Made by a program: the position numbers and the translations under genes. The notes under the pieces are model-generated. The model was not told where the DNA came from, searched no databases, and saw only the letters and a program-made list of their open reading frames with translations. From positions 62,001-126,000 of the forward strand of contig BCWJ01000003.1 of assembly GCA_001592145.1 (NCBI GenBank): a stretch of 64,000 nucleotides of DNA, written 5' to 3'. Source of the DNA: Xylanimicrobium pachnodae JCM 13526 = NBRC 107786 (GTDB lineage Bacteria > Actinomycetota > Actinomycetes > Actinomycetales > Cellulomonadaceae). Below, piece after piece: positions 52,550 to 60,603 of this stretch (positions are counted from its first letter, which is position 1; the number at the start of each line of letters is the position of its first letter).

Positions 52550-52918
52550 GTGAACTTCCTGTACAACGCGTTCGTCGTGCTGCACTTCGTCGGCTGGGCC
52601 ATCGTGCTCGGCGGGTACCTCGCCTCCCTGAAGACCCCTGGCCTCTACCGGGGCGTCTTCCACGGCGCCGCCACGGCCCTGGTCTCCGGCATCGTCATGA
52701 TGGGCCTCATCGAGTCCGGCACCGCCGGCCCCGCGTGGGTCGAGCGTCCCTGGCTGATCACCAAGCTGTCGATCGCGCTGATCATCACCGTGCTCGCGTT
52801 CTTCGCCCGCCGCCAGGGCCGCAAGGCCGACAACGGCACGGGGGCCGTGACCCCCGCCCTCAAGCACTCCATCGGGGTGCTCGTGCTGGTCAACATCATC
52901 GTCGCCGTCTTCTGGTGA
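52550..52918 (+). CDS. Small four-helix membrane protein, unknown function
   Basis: The 122-residue protein has four hydrophobic segments (about 5-25, 38-52, 68-86 and 104-121) and the conserved-looking LHFVGWAIVLGGY and WLITKLSIALIITVLAF stretches. It resembles the small integral membrane proteins sometimes labelled Fe-S-like in actinobacterial genomes, but no cysteines are present. GTG 52550 follows a leaderless promoter box. Confidence 0.75.
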   Translation: MNFLYNAFVVLHFVGWAIVLGGYLASLKTPGLYRGVFHGAATALVSGIVMMGLIESGTAGPAWVERPWLITKLSIALIITVLAFFARRQGRKADNGTGAVTPALKHSIGVLVLVNIIVAVFW

Positions 52919-52994
52919 CCGCACCGGCCGCCGAGGACCCTCGCGCGCCGGGTTCGTGGGGGCGCTCGGTTCGCGGGAACACGCAGAGGCGACC

Positions 52995-53474
52995 GTGAGC
53001 GGGCTCGGTGAGGTCGCCGTCGGCCTCGCGATCCTCGTCGGCCTGGTCGGCATCGTCGTCCAGGCGCTCCCCGGCAACGCCCTCGTCATCGCCGCCATCG
53101 GCATCTGGTCGTGGGCGACCGGCGGCGCCGCGTGGTGGGTCTTCGCGGCGGCCGCCGTCGTCGTCGCGCTCGCCGAGACCGGTCAGTGGCTCCTCGCGGG
53201 GCGGCACCTGCGCAAGGCCGACGTGCCCTTCTCCACGATGGCTCTGGCCGGTGTCGCGGGCATCGTCGGCTTCTTCGTCATCCCCGTGATCGGGCTGTTC
53301 CTCTTCTTCCCTGCGGCAGTGTTCCTGCTCGAGTGGCGCCGCCGCGGCGACCGGTCCGCGGCGCTCGCCGCCACCAAGGCGGCCGTGCAGGCCACCGGCA
53401 TCACCATCCTCGTCCAGCTCGCGGGCGGGCTGCTCGCGGCGGCGATCTGGATCGTGGGCCTGTTCCTCACCTGA
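52995..53474 (+). CDS. DUF456 family membrane protein
   Basis: The 159-residue protein has three or four helices and glycine-rich segments (VGLAILVGLVGIVVQALPGN, IVGFFVIPVIGLFLFFPAAVFLLEW), the DUF456/YqgC pattern. The function is unknown. AGAGG lies 6 nt before GTG 52995; GTG 52956 is a weaker option. It lies 76 bp after the four-helix gene. Confidence 0.8.
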   Translation: MSGLGEVAVGLAILVGLVGIVVQALPGNALVIAAIGIWSWATGGAAWWVFAAAAVVVALAETGQWLLAGRHLRKADVPFSTMALAGVAGIVGFFVIPVIGLFLFFPAAVFLLEWRRRGDRSAALAATKAAVQATGITILVQLAGGLLAAAIWIVGLFLT

Positions 53475-53551
53475 GCCGGCTCTCCCGGCCGCCCGGGAGC
53501 CACCCGGACAAACAGGTGGGCGCGCTTGCCCGAGGCGGTGAGAATGCTCCC

Positions 53552-54304
53552 GTGACATCCCCGGACGTTCCCCTGGACGGCGGCAACTCGGCCTCCTTCG
53601 TCGTGCGGTCCGGCGACACCGTCCGCAAGCCGTGGACGGCGTCGTCGTCGAGCGTGCACCGTCTCCTGGCGCATCTGCGCGACCAGGTGGGCGACGTCGT
53701 CCCGCGCCCGCTGGGGCGCGACGACCGTGGCCGGCAGGTGCTGGAGTTCGTCCCCGGCAGCGACGGTATGGCGGCGACGCCGACGGCGCCGGACCTGGAG
53801 CGGGTCGGGGCGATCGCCCGGTCGCTCCACGAGGCGACGGCGTCGTTCCCGCGGCGCGACACCGACGTGTGGACGACGGCGACGCGGCGCGCGGGTGACG
53901 AGATCATCTCCCACGGCGACCTCGCCCCGTGGAACCTGGTGCGCGGCCGCGAGCGGTGGGCGTTCATCGACTGGGACGGCGCCGGGCCGACGACGCGGAT
54001 CGCGGACCTCGCCTACGCGGCGCGCTCGTTCGCGCGGGCCGACCACCTGCACCCCGTCGAGGAGTCGGTGCTGCTGCTGCGCGCCGTGCTGGACGGCTAC
54101 GGGGCGTCGTCGCAGGAGCGGGTGGACCTGGTGCCCGCGATGATCGAGCGCACCGAGGCCATGCGCGACCTGCTGCTCGGAGCCGTCGCAACGGGGGAGC
54201 AGCCGTGGGCACGGATGGCCGTGGCGGGCCACGGCGACTACTGGACGCGGGCCGCAGCGCACCTGCACCGGCACGGCGCGGTGCTCGGGACCGCGGTGCG
54301 CTGA
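53552..54304 (+). CDS. Aminoglycoside-phosphotransferase-like kinase
   Basis: The 250-residue protein has the APH kinase catalytic loop HGDLAPWNLV and the metal site FIDWDGAG, but a short N-lobe. Substrates of such small APH-like kinases range from antibiotics to sugars and cannot be told here. The GTG lies 6 nt after GAGAAT, a box that differs from TAGAAT of guaA in one base. The stop at 54302-54304 is followed 18 bp later by the 23-bp repeats. Confidence 0.85.
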   Translation: MTSPDVPLDGGNSASFVVRSGDTVRKPWTASSSSVHRLLAHLRDQVGDVVPRPLGRDDRGRQVLEFVPGSDGMAATPTAPDLERVGAIARSLHEATASFPRRDTDVWTTATRRAGDEIISHGDLAPWNLVRGRERWAFIDWDGAGPTTRIADLAYAARSFARADHLHPVEESVLLLRAVLDGYGASSQERVDLVPAMIERTEAMRDLLLGAVATGEQPWARMAVAGHGDYWTRAAAHLHRHGAVLGTAVR

Positions 54305-54322
54305 CGCCGCCGGGTACGACGC

Positions 54323-54391
54323 CTGCTATCTGTAGCGCAGAAATACTGCTATCTGGAGCGTAGAAGTACTGCTGTTTGTAGCGTGCTGCAC
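54323..54391 (+). repeat. Three 23-bp direct repeats at the 5' end of the truncated ATPase gene
   Basis: Units start at 54323, 54346 and 54369, each beginning CTGCT. Units 1 and 2 differ at 4 of 23 positions; unit 3 keeps the first 15 bp. Each holds a GCTA-N4-TAGC-like palindrome (perfect in unit 1). The ATPase GTG start lies inside unit 3, so the array is both promoter region and coding junction. Confidence 0.8.
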
Positions 54392-55528
54392 CTCGACTCC
54401 GCCCAGGTTCGCGAAGCGGTCCAGGCCGACCCGGAGTCCATCCTCATCCGAGAGCGGCCCGTCCTCCTGGACGAGTGGCAGAAGGTCCCCGAGGTGTGGG
54501 ACGTCGTGCGGCGAGCCGTCGACCGGGACCGGACGCCGGCACAGTTCCTGCTCACCGGAAGTGCGACACCACGCGCCGGGGCGACGGCTCACTCCGGTGC
54601 CGGCCGCATCACCCGCGTCCGGATGCGTCCGCTCGCGTTCAGCGAACGCGGGGTGGAGACGCCGTCGGTCAGCCTGGAACACCTGCTGCGCGGTGGTGCT
54701 CCCGCAGTCGGTGGTCACACCGAGCTCAGGCTGGCGGACTACGTCGCCGAGATCATGGCGTCCGGGTTTCCCGGACTCCGAGGGCTCCCGCCGCGACTGC
54801 TCCGCGGCGAACTCGACAGCTACCTCCGCAACGCGGTGGATCGGGACATTCCGGAACAGGGCATCGCCGTACGCAAGCCCGCTGTCCTGCTGGACTGGCT
54901 TCGCTCCTACGCCGCCGCGACGTCGAGCACCGCGTCCTACACGGAGATACTCGACGCGGCGTCGGCGGGCCTGGCCGACAAGCCGGCGCGAACGACGACC
55001 GCCGGATACCGCGACGCGCTCCAGCAACTGTGGCTCGTCGACCCGCTGCCCGCATGGGCGCCTCGGGGCAGAGAGTTCGCACGGCTGGGGCAGACGCCCG
55101 TCCACCACCTTGCCGACCCGGCGCTCGCGGCGCGGCTGCTGGGGCTCACTGAGCTCTCGCTGCTCGACGGCGCCGGGGTGCCGCTCGGGCCGCAGCACGG
55201 GACGCTGCTTGGACGCCTCTTCGAGTCGCTGGCCACGCTGAGCGTGCGAGTCCTCGCCCAGCGCGCCGAGGCGACAGTTGCCCACCTGCGCACGCGTAAC
55301 GGAGACCGGGAGATCGATCTGTTGGTCACCGATCCGGAGGGACGAGTCGTGGCGATGGAGGTGAAGCTCTCCAGCACGATCTCCGACCGCGACGTCCGCC
55401 ACCTGAACTGGTTCGCGGAGGCCTACGGCTCCCGGGTCATCGACCGGGTCGTCATCACCACGGGTACGACGGCGTACCGCAGGAAGGACGGAGTCGCCGT
55501 CGTGCCCCTGGCCCTGCTGGGCCCCTGA
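54383..55528 (+). pseudogene. DUF4143 AAA ATPase lacking its P-loop (N-terminal truncation)
   Basis: The 381-residue frame opens at VLHLDSAQVREAVQADPESI, which aligns with residue about 50 of relatives, just after the Walker A strand. Walker B is present (PVLLDEWQKVP), as are the DUF4143 part and nuclease-like residues D312 and E326-x-K328 in IDLLVTD and AMEVKLS. In frame, the upstream sequence holds the 23-bp repeats and no start until the TGA at 54302. About 45-50 residues with the P-loop are missing, so ATP binding is unlikely. The rest of the frame is intact, so it is either a recent pseudogene or a repurposed protein. Confidence 0.75.
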
Positions 55529-55550
55529 CCGTCGGCGCGGGGTGACGCGT

Positions 55551-55598
55551 GTTGCGGTATGTCACGGCATCGGTACGTTTTCCGTGACGAACCGCGAC
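55551..55598. repeat. 17-bp inverted repeat, dispersed hairpin copy 2
   Basis: Arms 55551-55567 and 55582-55598 match at 14 of 17 positions and share the GTTGCGG-N3-GTCACGG core with the hairpin at 7560-7607. It lies in the 148-bp gap before pcrA, 23 bp after the ATPase stop. Confidence 0.7.
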
Positions 55599-55661
55599 GT
55601 GCGGTGGACGGTTGCTGCACGGTTGGGCGGCAGTGCGACCGTGAGTGTCGGTCGGGCCGCC

Positions 55662-55667
55662 TAGGCT
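55662..55667 (+). promoter_or_regulatory. -10 box of pcrA
   Basis: TAGGCT lies 9 nt before the ATG, so the transcript would have zero to three untranslated bases. Confidence 0.45.
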
Positions 55668-55676
55668 GAGGCCGCG

Positions 55677-58262
55677 ATGACTTCTCTCTTCGATCACCTG
55701 CCTCTGCCCGGGTTCGGCGCTGCCGTGTCCGACGAGTCCGCACGCCTTGCGCCATCGACCGCGCCGCGATGGGATGCGTGGGACGACGCCCCCGACTGGG
55801 CCGGGTCCCGCGGCCCAAGTGCGGCTCCGGCGTCGTCGGACTCCGATGACGACGCCCCGCGGCGGACCGGACCGTACGCGCATCTGGACCCGGAGAAGCT
55901 GCTCGACGGGCTGAACCCGCAGCAGCGGGCCGCCGTCGAGCATGCCGGGTCGCCGTTGCTCATCGTGGCGGGTGCCGGGTCGGGCAAGACGCGCGTGCTC
56001 ACCCACCGCATCGCGTACCTGCTGGCGACGGGGCGGGCGCGCGCGGGGGAGATCCTGGCGATCACGTTCACCAACAAGGCCGCGGCCGAGATGCGTGAGC
56101 GGGTCGAGCACCTGGTGGGCCCGTCGGCGTCGCGCATGTGGGTATCCACGTTCCACTCGGCGTGCGTGCGCATCCTGCGCCGCGAGTACAAGACCCTGGG
56201 GCTGCGGTCCAGCTTCTCGATCTACGACGCCGCGGACAGCCAGCGGCTCGTCACGCTCGTGACGCGCGAGCTCAACCTGGACCCCAAGAAGTACCCGGCG
56301 CGCGGGTTGTCGAACCGGATCAGCGACCTCAAGAACGAGCTGGTCACCCCCGACGACTACGCGGGTCGTGAGGACAAGGACCCGGTCCTCGCCGACGTGT
56401 ACACGCGCTACCAGGCCCGCCTCCAGCAGGCGTCCGCGCTCGACTTCGACGACATCATCATGTCCACGGTGCACCTGCTCCAGGCGTTCCCGAACGTCGC
56501 CGAGCACTACCGGCGCCGGTTCCGCCACGTGCTCGTGGACGAGTACCAGGACACCAACCACGCCCAGTACGTGCTGGTCAAGGAGCTGGTGGGTGGCACG
56601 GACGACGGCCTGGAGCCGGGTGAGCTGACCGTCGTCGGTGACGCCGACCAGTCCATCTACGCGTTCCGTGGTGCCACGATCCGCAACATCCAGGAGTTCG
56701 AGAAGGACTACCTGGACGCGACCACCATCCTGCTGGAGCAGAACTACCGGTCCACGCAGACGATCCTGTCCGCGGCCAATGCGGTGATCAGCCGCAACGC
56801 CGACCGCAAGCCCAAGCGGCTGTGGACGGCGGCGGGGGAGGGCGCGAAGATCGTCGGCTACGTGGCCGACGACGAGCACCAGGAGGCCCGGTTCGTCGCC
56901 GAGGAGATCGACCGGCTCGGCGACGCCGACTCCGTGCGTCCCGGCGACGTGGCGATCTTCTACCGCACCAACGCGCAGTCGCGCGCGCTGGAGGAGGTGC
57001 TGGTGCGCGTCGGCCTGCCGTACAAGGTGGTGGGCGGCACCCGGTTCTACGAGCGCCGCGAGATCAAGGACGCCATCGCGTACCTGCGTGCCCTGGCCAA
57101 CCCCGACGACGACGTGAACCTGCGCCGGGTGCTCAACGTGCCCAAGCGCGGCCTCGGTGAGCGGGCGGAAGCGCTGGTCGCGGGCCTTGCGGAACGCGAG
57201 CGCATCTCGTTCGGTGCCGCGCTCGACCGGGCGGAGGACGTGCCCGGCATGTCGAACCGCACCCTCAACCCGCTGCGCGGCTTCCGCGACCTGATGCGCG
57301 ACCTGCGCGCCCTGGTCGAGGCGGGGGAGCCGCCCGCGTCGATCCTCGGGGCCGTGCTCGACAAGACGGGTTACCTGGCCGAGCTGCGCGGCTCGGACGA
57401 CCCGCAGGACGCGTCCCGCGTGGAGAACCTGGCCGAGCTGCACGCCGTGGCCACCGAGTTCGCGCAGACCGACCCGGAGGGCACCCTCGACGACTTCCTG
57501 GAGCGCGTCTCCCTGGTCGCGGACTCCGATCAGATCCCCGACGAGGACGTGGCCGACGGCGAGACCGCCGACGTGCCGAAGGTCGACCAGGGCGTCGTCA
57601 CCCTCATGACGCTGCACACCGCCAAGGGCCTGGAGTTCCCGGTCGTGTTCCTCACCGGCATGGAGGACGGCACCTTCCCGCACATGCGGTCCCTGCACGA
57701 CGACGCCGAGCTGTCCGAGGAGCGCCGCCTCGCCTACGTGGGCATCACGCGGGCGCGCGAGAGGCTGTACATCTCGCGCGCGGGCATGCGGTCGGCGTGG
57801 GGCATGGCCAACGAGATGCCGCCCTCACGGTTCCTGACGGACGTGCCCGAGGACCTGTGGGACTGGCGGCGCAAGGAGTCCGCGACGCAGTACCTGCGCG
57901 GCGGCGGGTCGGCGTGGGGGTCGGGTCGGTCCGGCTCGGGGACCCGCGGGTCGACGTCGTGGAGCACAGGCGGCACGGGGTCGTCGGGCTCGGCGTCGTC
58001 GGGCTTCGGGTCCGGGAGGATCGGACGCCCCAAGACGGCGTCGACCGGCGGGACGGGCGCGAAGTTCGGCAGCGCCACACCGCGCAGCGACGCCGACATC
58101 CCCTCCCTCGCGGCGGGGGATCGTGTCACGCACGACGCCTACGGGCTGGGCAAGGTCGTGGCGGTCGAGGGCACCGGGCCGAACACGGTGGCCAAGGTGG
58201 ACTTCGGCTCGGACGGCACCAAGCGGCTCCTGCTGCGCTACACCCCGCTCACCAAGCTCTGA
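55677..58262 (+). CDS. pcrA: ATP-dependent DNA helicase PcrA/UvrD
   Basis: The 861-residue SF1 helicase unwinds DNA 3'-5' in repair and rolling-circle replication. Walker A is GAGSGKTRVLTHR, motif II is VDEYQDTNHAQY, and later motifs TLMTLHTAKGLEF and AYVGITRARERLY are present. The N-terminal 70 residues are extra and low-complexity. The C-terminal tail has a Ser/Gly-rich linker and the PcrA RNA-polymerase-binding Tudor-like end (GDRVTHDAYGLGKVVAVEG). Length is usual for actinobacteria. Confidence 0.97.
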   Translation: MTSLFDHLPLPGFGAAVSDESARLAPSTAPRWDAWDDAPDWAGSRGPSAAPASSDSDDDAPRRTGPYAHLDPEKLLDGLNPQQRAAVEHAGSPLLIVAGAGSGKTRVLTHRIAYLLATGRARAGEILAITFTNKAAAEMRERVEHLVGPSASRMWVSTFHSACVRILRREYKTLGLRSSFSIYDAADSQRLVTLVTRELNLDPKKYPARGLSNRISDLKNELVTPDDYAGREDKDPVLADVYTRYQARLQQASALDFDDIIMSTVHLLQAFPNVAEHYRRRFRHVLVDEYQDTNHAQYVLVKELVGGTDDGLEPGELTVVGDADQSIYAFRGATIRNIQEFEKDYLDATTILLEQNYRSTQTILSAANAVISRNADRKPKRLWTAAGEGAKIVGYVADDEHQEARFVAEEIDRLGDADSVRPGDVAIFYRTNAQSRALEEVLVRVGLPYKVVGGTRFYERREIKDAIAYLRALANPDDDVNLRRVLNVPKRGLGERAEALVAGLAERERISFGAALDRAEDVPGMSNRTLNPLRGFRDLMRDLRALVEAGEPPASILGAVLDKTGYLAELRGSDDPQDASRVENLAELHAVATEFAQTDPEGTLDDFLERVSLVADSDQIPDEDVADGETADVPKVDQGVVTLMTLHTAKGLEFPVVFLTGMEDGTFPHMRSLHDDAELSEERRLAYVGITRARERLYISRAGMRSAWGMANEMPPSRFLTDVPEDLWDWRRKESATQYLRGGGSAWGSGRSGSGTRGSTSWSTGGTGSSGSASSGFGSGRIGRPKTASTGGTGAKFGSATPRSDADIPSLAAGDRVTHDAYGLGKVVAVEGTGPNTVAKVDFGSDGTKRLLLRYTPLTKL

Positions 58263-58263
58263 G

Positions 58264-58307
58264 GGTTTCGGCAGGCTCAACCACCGGCGGTTGAGCCTGT
58301 CGAAACC
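58264..58307. terminator. Bidirectional hairpin of the GGTTTCGACAGGCTCAACC repeat family
   Basis: Arms 58264-58282 and 58289-58307 pair at 18 of 19 positions around a 6-nt loop. They fill the gap between the pcrA stop (58262) and the convergent radical SAM stop (58308). Confidence 0.8.
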
Positions 58308-59645
58308 TCACGCCGTGGCGGGCAGCATCGCCGCGAGCCGGTCCTGGTGCGGGAAGGTCCCGGGGACGTAGGTGCAGGACGGTTCCTCGGCGTACGGGTC
58401 GCCCGTGACGCCGTAGGCCCGCGACCGGGACCCGCCGCACACGGTGCGGAACTCGCACCGGCCGCACTTGCCGCCCAGGCGGTCCGGGTCGCGCAGGCCC
58501 GTGAACAGCTCGGACGTCCGGTAGATGTCCACGAGCGGGGTCCGGCGCACGTTGCCCGCGTCCATCGGGAGGAACCCGCTGGGGTGCACGGAGCCCGTGT
58601 GGGAGATGAAGACGAACCCGCGTCCGGCGTTGACGTCCAGCGGGGGCCGTCGCACGCGCCGCTGCCCCTGGTCGAGGCCGAGCTCGGCGGCTCGTGCGGT
58701 CAGGCGTGCGTAGAGGGGGCCGAGCCCGAGCACGGCCACGTGATCGTCCCCGGCCTCCTCCAGGATGCGGCGCTGCAACGCCACCCGGCGGAAGTGGTGC
58801 GCCTCGGTGGTCTTGGCGGGGATGGCCAGCCCGACGTCGTACACGAAGTTGAGGACGTCCTCGGTCTCGGCGGGCGTGAGGGCGGCGAGCACCCGGCCGC
58901 GGCCGGTGGGCACCAGGAAGAACGCGCTCCACAGCATGGCCCCGTGCTCGCGCACGAGCTGGACGACGTTCGGCAGGTCGTCGACGTTGTCGCGGGTGAC
59001 GGTCGAGTTGATCTGCACGCGCAGGCCGATGCGCCGGGCGGCGTCCCATGCGTCGAGGGTCCAGCCGAACACGCCGTCCACCCCGCGGAACCCGTCGTGC
59101 AGGGCCGCGGTCGAGCCGTCGAGGCTGAGCGACAGGGCGGTCGCGCCCGCGTCGTGCGCGGCCTGGAGCCGGTCGGCGGTGAGCGTGGGGGTGCCCGACG
59201 GCGACACCGCGACGTTGAGCCCGATGCCCTTGCCGTAGGCGATCAGCTCGAACAGGTCGGGGCGCTGGAAGGGGTCGCCGCCCGTGATGACGAACAGTGG
59301 TGCGGGGTGCCCGAAGGCGGCCACCTGGCGCATCAGGTCCTGGGCGGCCGCCGTGTCCAGCTCGAACGGGTCCCGGTCCGGGACGGCTTCTGCCCGGCAG
59401 TGCAGGCAGGCGAGCGGGCAGGCGCGGGTGCACTCCCAGATGACGATGAACGGCTTGTCGCCGACGTCCTGGTGCTGGTGGCGCAGCACCCGCGACGAGT
59501 CGGGACGCCGCTGGTTCTGCCGTCCGGGCCAGGTGGCCATGGGGTCTGGCACGCCGGTCGCCTCCGAGGGTCGCTGGTGAGCGGGTGTGGCGGGTGCGGC
59601 CACGCCAGACGTCACGCCCGCGAGGGTGGGACGTGCTGCTGACAC
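58308..59645 (-). CDS. Radical SAM/SPASM protein, NirJ-like (TIGR04053-type)
   Basis: The 445-residue protein has the radical SAM cluster motif CTRACPLACLHC (about 72-83), the SAM-binding TGGDPF, and a C-terminal SPASM region with CGRCEFRTVCGG and a further Cys in EEPSC for extra clusters. It resembles the NirJ/AhbD heme-modifying group and TIGR04053. No peptide precursor or heme d1 gene is adjacent. The GTG at 59645 gives a 60-residue lead; ATG 59540 would start closer to the usual N-terminus and is a real alternative. Confidence 0.85.
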   Translation of the reverse strand: MSAARPTLAGVTSGVAAPATPAHQRPSEATGVPDPMATWPGRQNQRRPDSSRVLRHQHQDVGDKPFIVIWECTRACPLACLHCRAEAVPDRDPFELDTAAAQDLMRQVAAFGHPAPLFVITGGDPFQRPDLFELIAYGKGIGLNVAVSPSGTPTLTADRLQAAHDAGATALSLSLDGSTAALHDGFRGVDGVFGWTLDAWDAARRIGLRVQINSTVTRDNVDDLPNVVQLVREHGAMLWSAFFLVPTGRGRVLAALTPAETEDVLNFVYDVGLAIPAKTTEAHHFRRVALQRRILEEAGDDHVAVLGLGPLYARLTARAAELGLDQGQRRVRRPPLDVNAGRGFVFISHTGSVHPSGFLPMDAGNVRRTPLVDIYRTSELFTGLRDPDRLGGKCGRCEFRTVCGGSRSRAYGVTGDPYAEEPSCTYVPGTFPHQDRLAAMLPATA

Positions 59646-59783
59646 ACACCTGAGGAACGTCAGTTAACCACTCGGGCGACGGTCTCCGGGCGCGGCAGTC
59701 CCGCTCGGGTACCGTGTCCGGATCGTCCGGGTTGACTCCGCGGGTGGGCGACCCATCTCCGACCCGTCTCCAGGGAGGTACAG

Positions 59784-60548
59784 ATGCTCGAGGCACTGCT
59801 CACGGGCCAGGTCTCGCTCGTCACGGGCGGAAACCGGGGGATCGGTCGCGCCGTCGCGCTCGCGCTCGCCGACGCCGGGTCCGACGTCGCCGTCGGCGTG
59901 CGCCGTCCGGGTGCGGGCGCCGACGTCGTCGCGCAGATCGAGGAGCGCGGGCGCCGGGCCGTCGAGGTGCTCACGGACGTGCGCGACCTGGAGGGCGCGC
60001 GGGCCGGGATCGACGCCGCGGTGGCCGCGCTGGGTCGGCTCGACGTGCTGGTCAACAACGCGGGTGGCGGCATCGACTGCCCGGCGATCGACGTGACCGA
60101 GGCGGACTTCGAGGCCGTGTGGCAGCTCAACGTGCGCTCCACGTTCTTCCTCTCGCAGCACGTGGCGCGGCATCTGCGCGACGCGGGGCGCGGCGGCACG
60201 ATCGTCAACATCGCGTCGCAGGCGGGACTGGTGGCGCTGCCCACGGAGGCGTCGTACTGCGCGGCCAAGGCGGCCGTGGTGCACCTGACCAGGTGCCTGG
60301 CCGTCGAGTGGGGCGAGCTCGGCATCCGCGTCAACGCCGTCGCGCCCACGTTCGTGGAGACGGAGGGCACCGCGCGCGTGCTGGGTGATCCGGCCCGGCG
60401 TGCCGACGTCGAGGAGCGCATCGCCGCGCTGCACCGGGTGGGCCGGCCGGAGGAGGTCGCCTCGGCGGTGGTCTACCTGGCGTCACCGGCGTCGTCGCTG
60501 GTCACAGGGGTCACGCTGCCCGTGGACGGCGGCTGGACGGCCCGCTGA
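59784..60548 (+). CDS. Short-chain dehydrogenase/reductase
   Basis: The 254-residue SDR has the cofactor motif VTGGNRGIGRA, NNAGG, catalytic Ser in NIASQAG and YCAAK, and ends LPVDGGWTAR. NAD(P) choice and substrate are not evident; FabG-like or sugar dehydrogenases are closest in form. AGGGAGG lies 5-6 nt before the ATG. It diverges from the radical SAM gene across a 138-bp gap that shows no clear repeat. Confidence 0.9.
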   Translation: MLEALLTGQVSLVTGGNRGIGRAVALALADAGSDVAVGVRRPGAGADVVAQIEERGRRAVEVLTDVRDLEGARAGIDAAVAALGRLDVLVNNAGGGIDCPAIDVTEADFEAVWQLNVRSTFFLSQHVARHLRDAGRGGTIVNIASQAGLVALPTEASYCAAKAAVVHLTRCLAVEWGELGIRVNAVAPTFVETEGTARVLGDPARRADVEERIAALHRVGRPEEVASAVVYLASPASSLVTGVTLPVDGGWTAR

Positions 60549-60577
60549 CGCGAACCTGCGGCACAACCGCGGTTAAA

Positions 60578-60594
60578 CATACGTCTGATGTATG
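60578..60594. promoter_or_regulatory. Operator-like palindrome over the -10 box of the third ATPase
   Basis: CATAC-N7-GTATG overlaps the TATGCT box (60591-60596), so a bound protein would block transcription of the ATPase. Confidence 0.5.
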
Positions 60595-60596
60595 CT
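60591..60596 (+). promoter_or_regulatory. Leaderless -10 box of the third AAA ATPase gene
   Basis: TATGCT, then 7 nt, then ATG 60604. An in-frame ATG at 60592 lies within the box and is not a credible start. Confidence 0.6.
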
Positions 60597-60603
60597 ACAC
60601 GAC

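Noticed and set aside
54305-54382. P-loop part of the second ATPase hidden by a frameshift
   Set aside because: None of the three forward frames in the short gap encodes a GxxGxGKS-like motif; the gap is filled by repeats.
54323-54391. Short CRISPR array
   Set aside because: Units are directly adjacent without spacers, only three exist and no cas gene is near.
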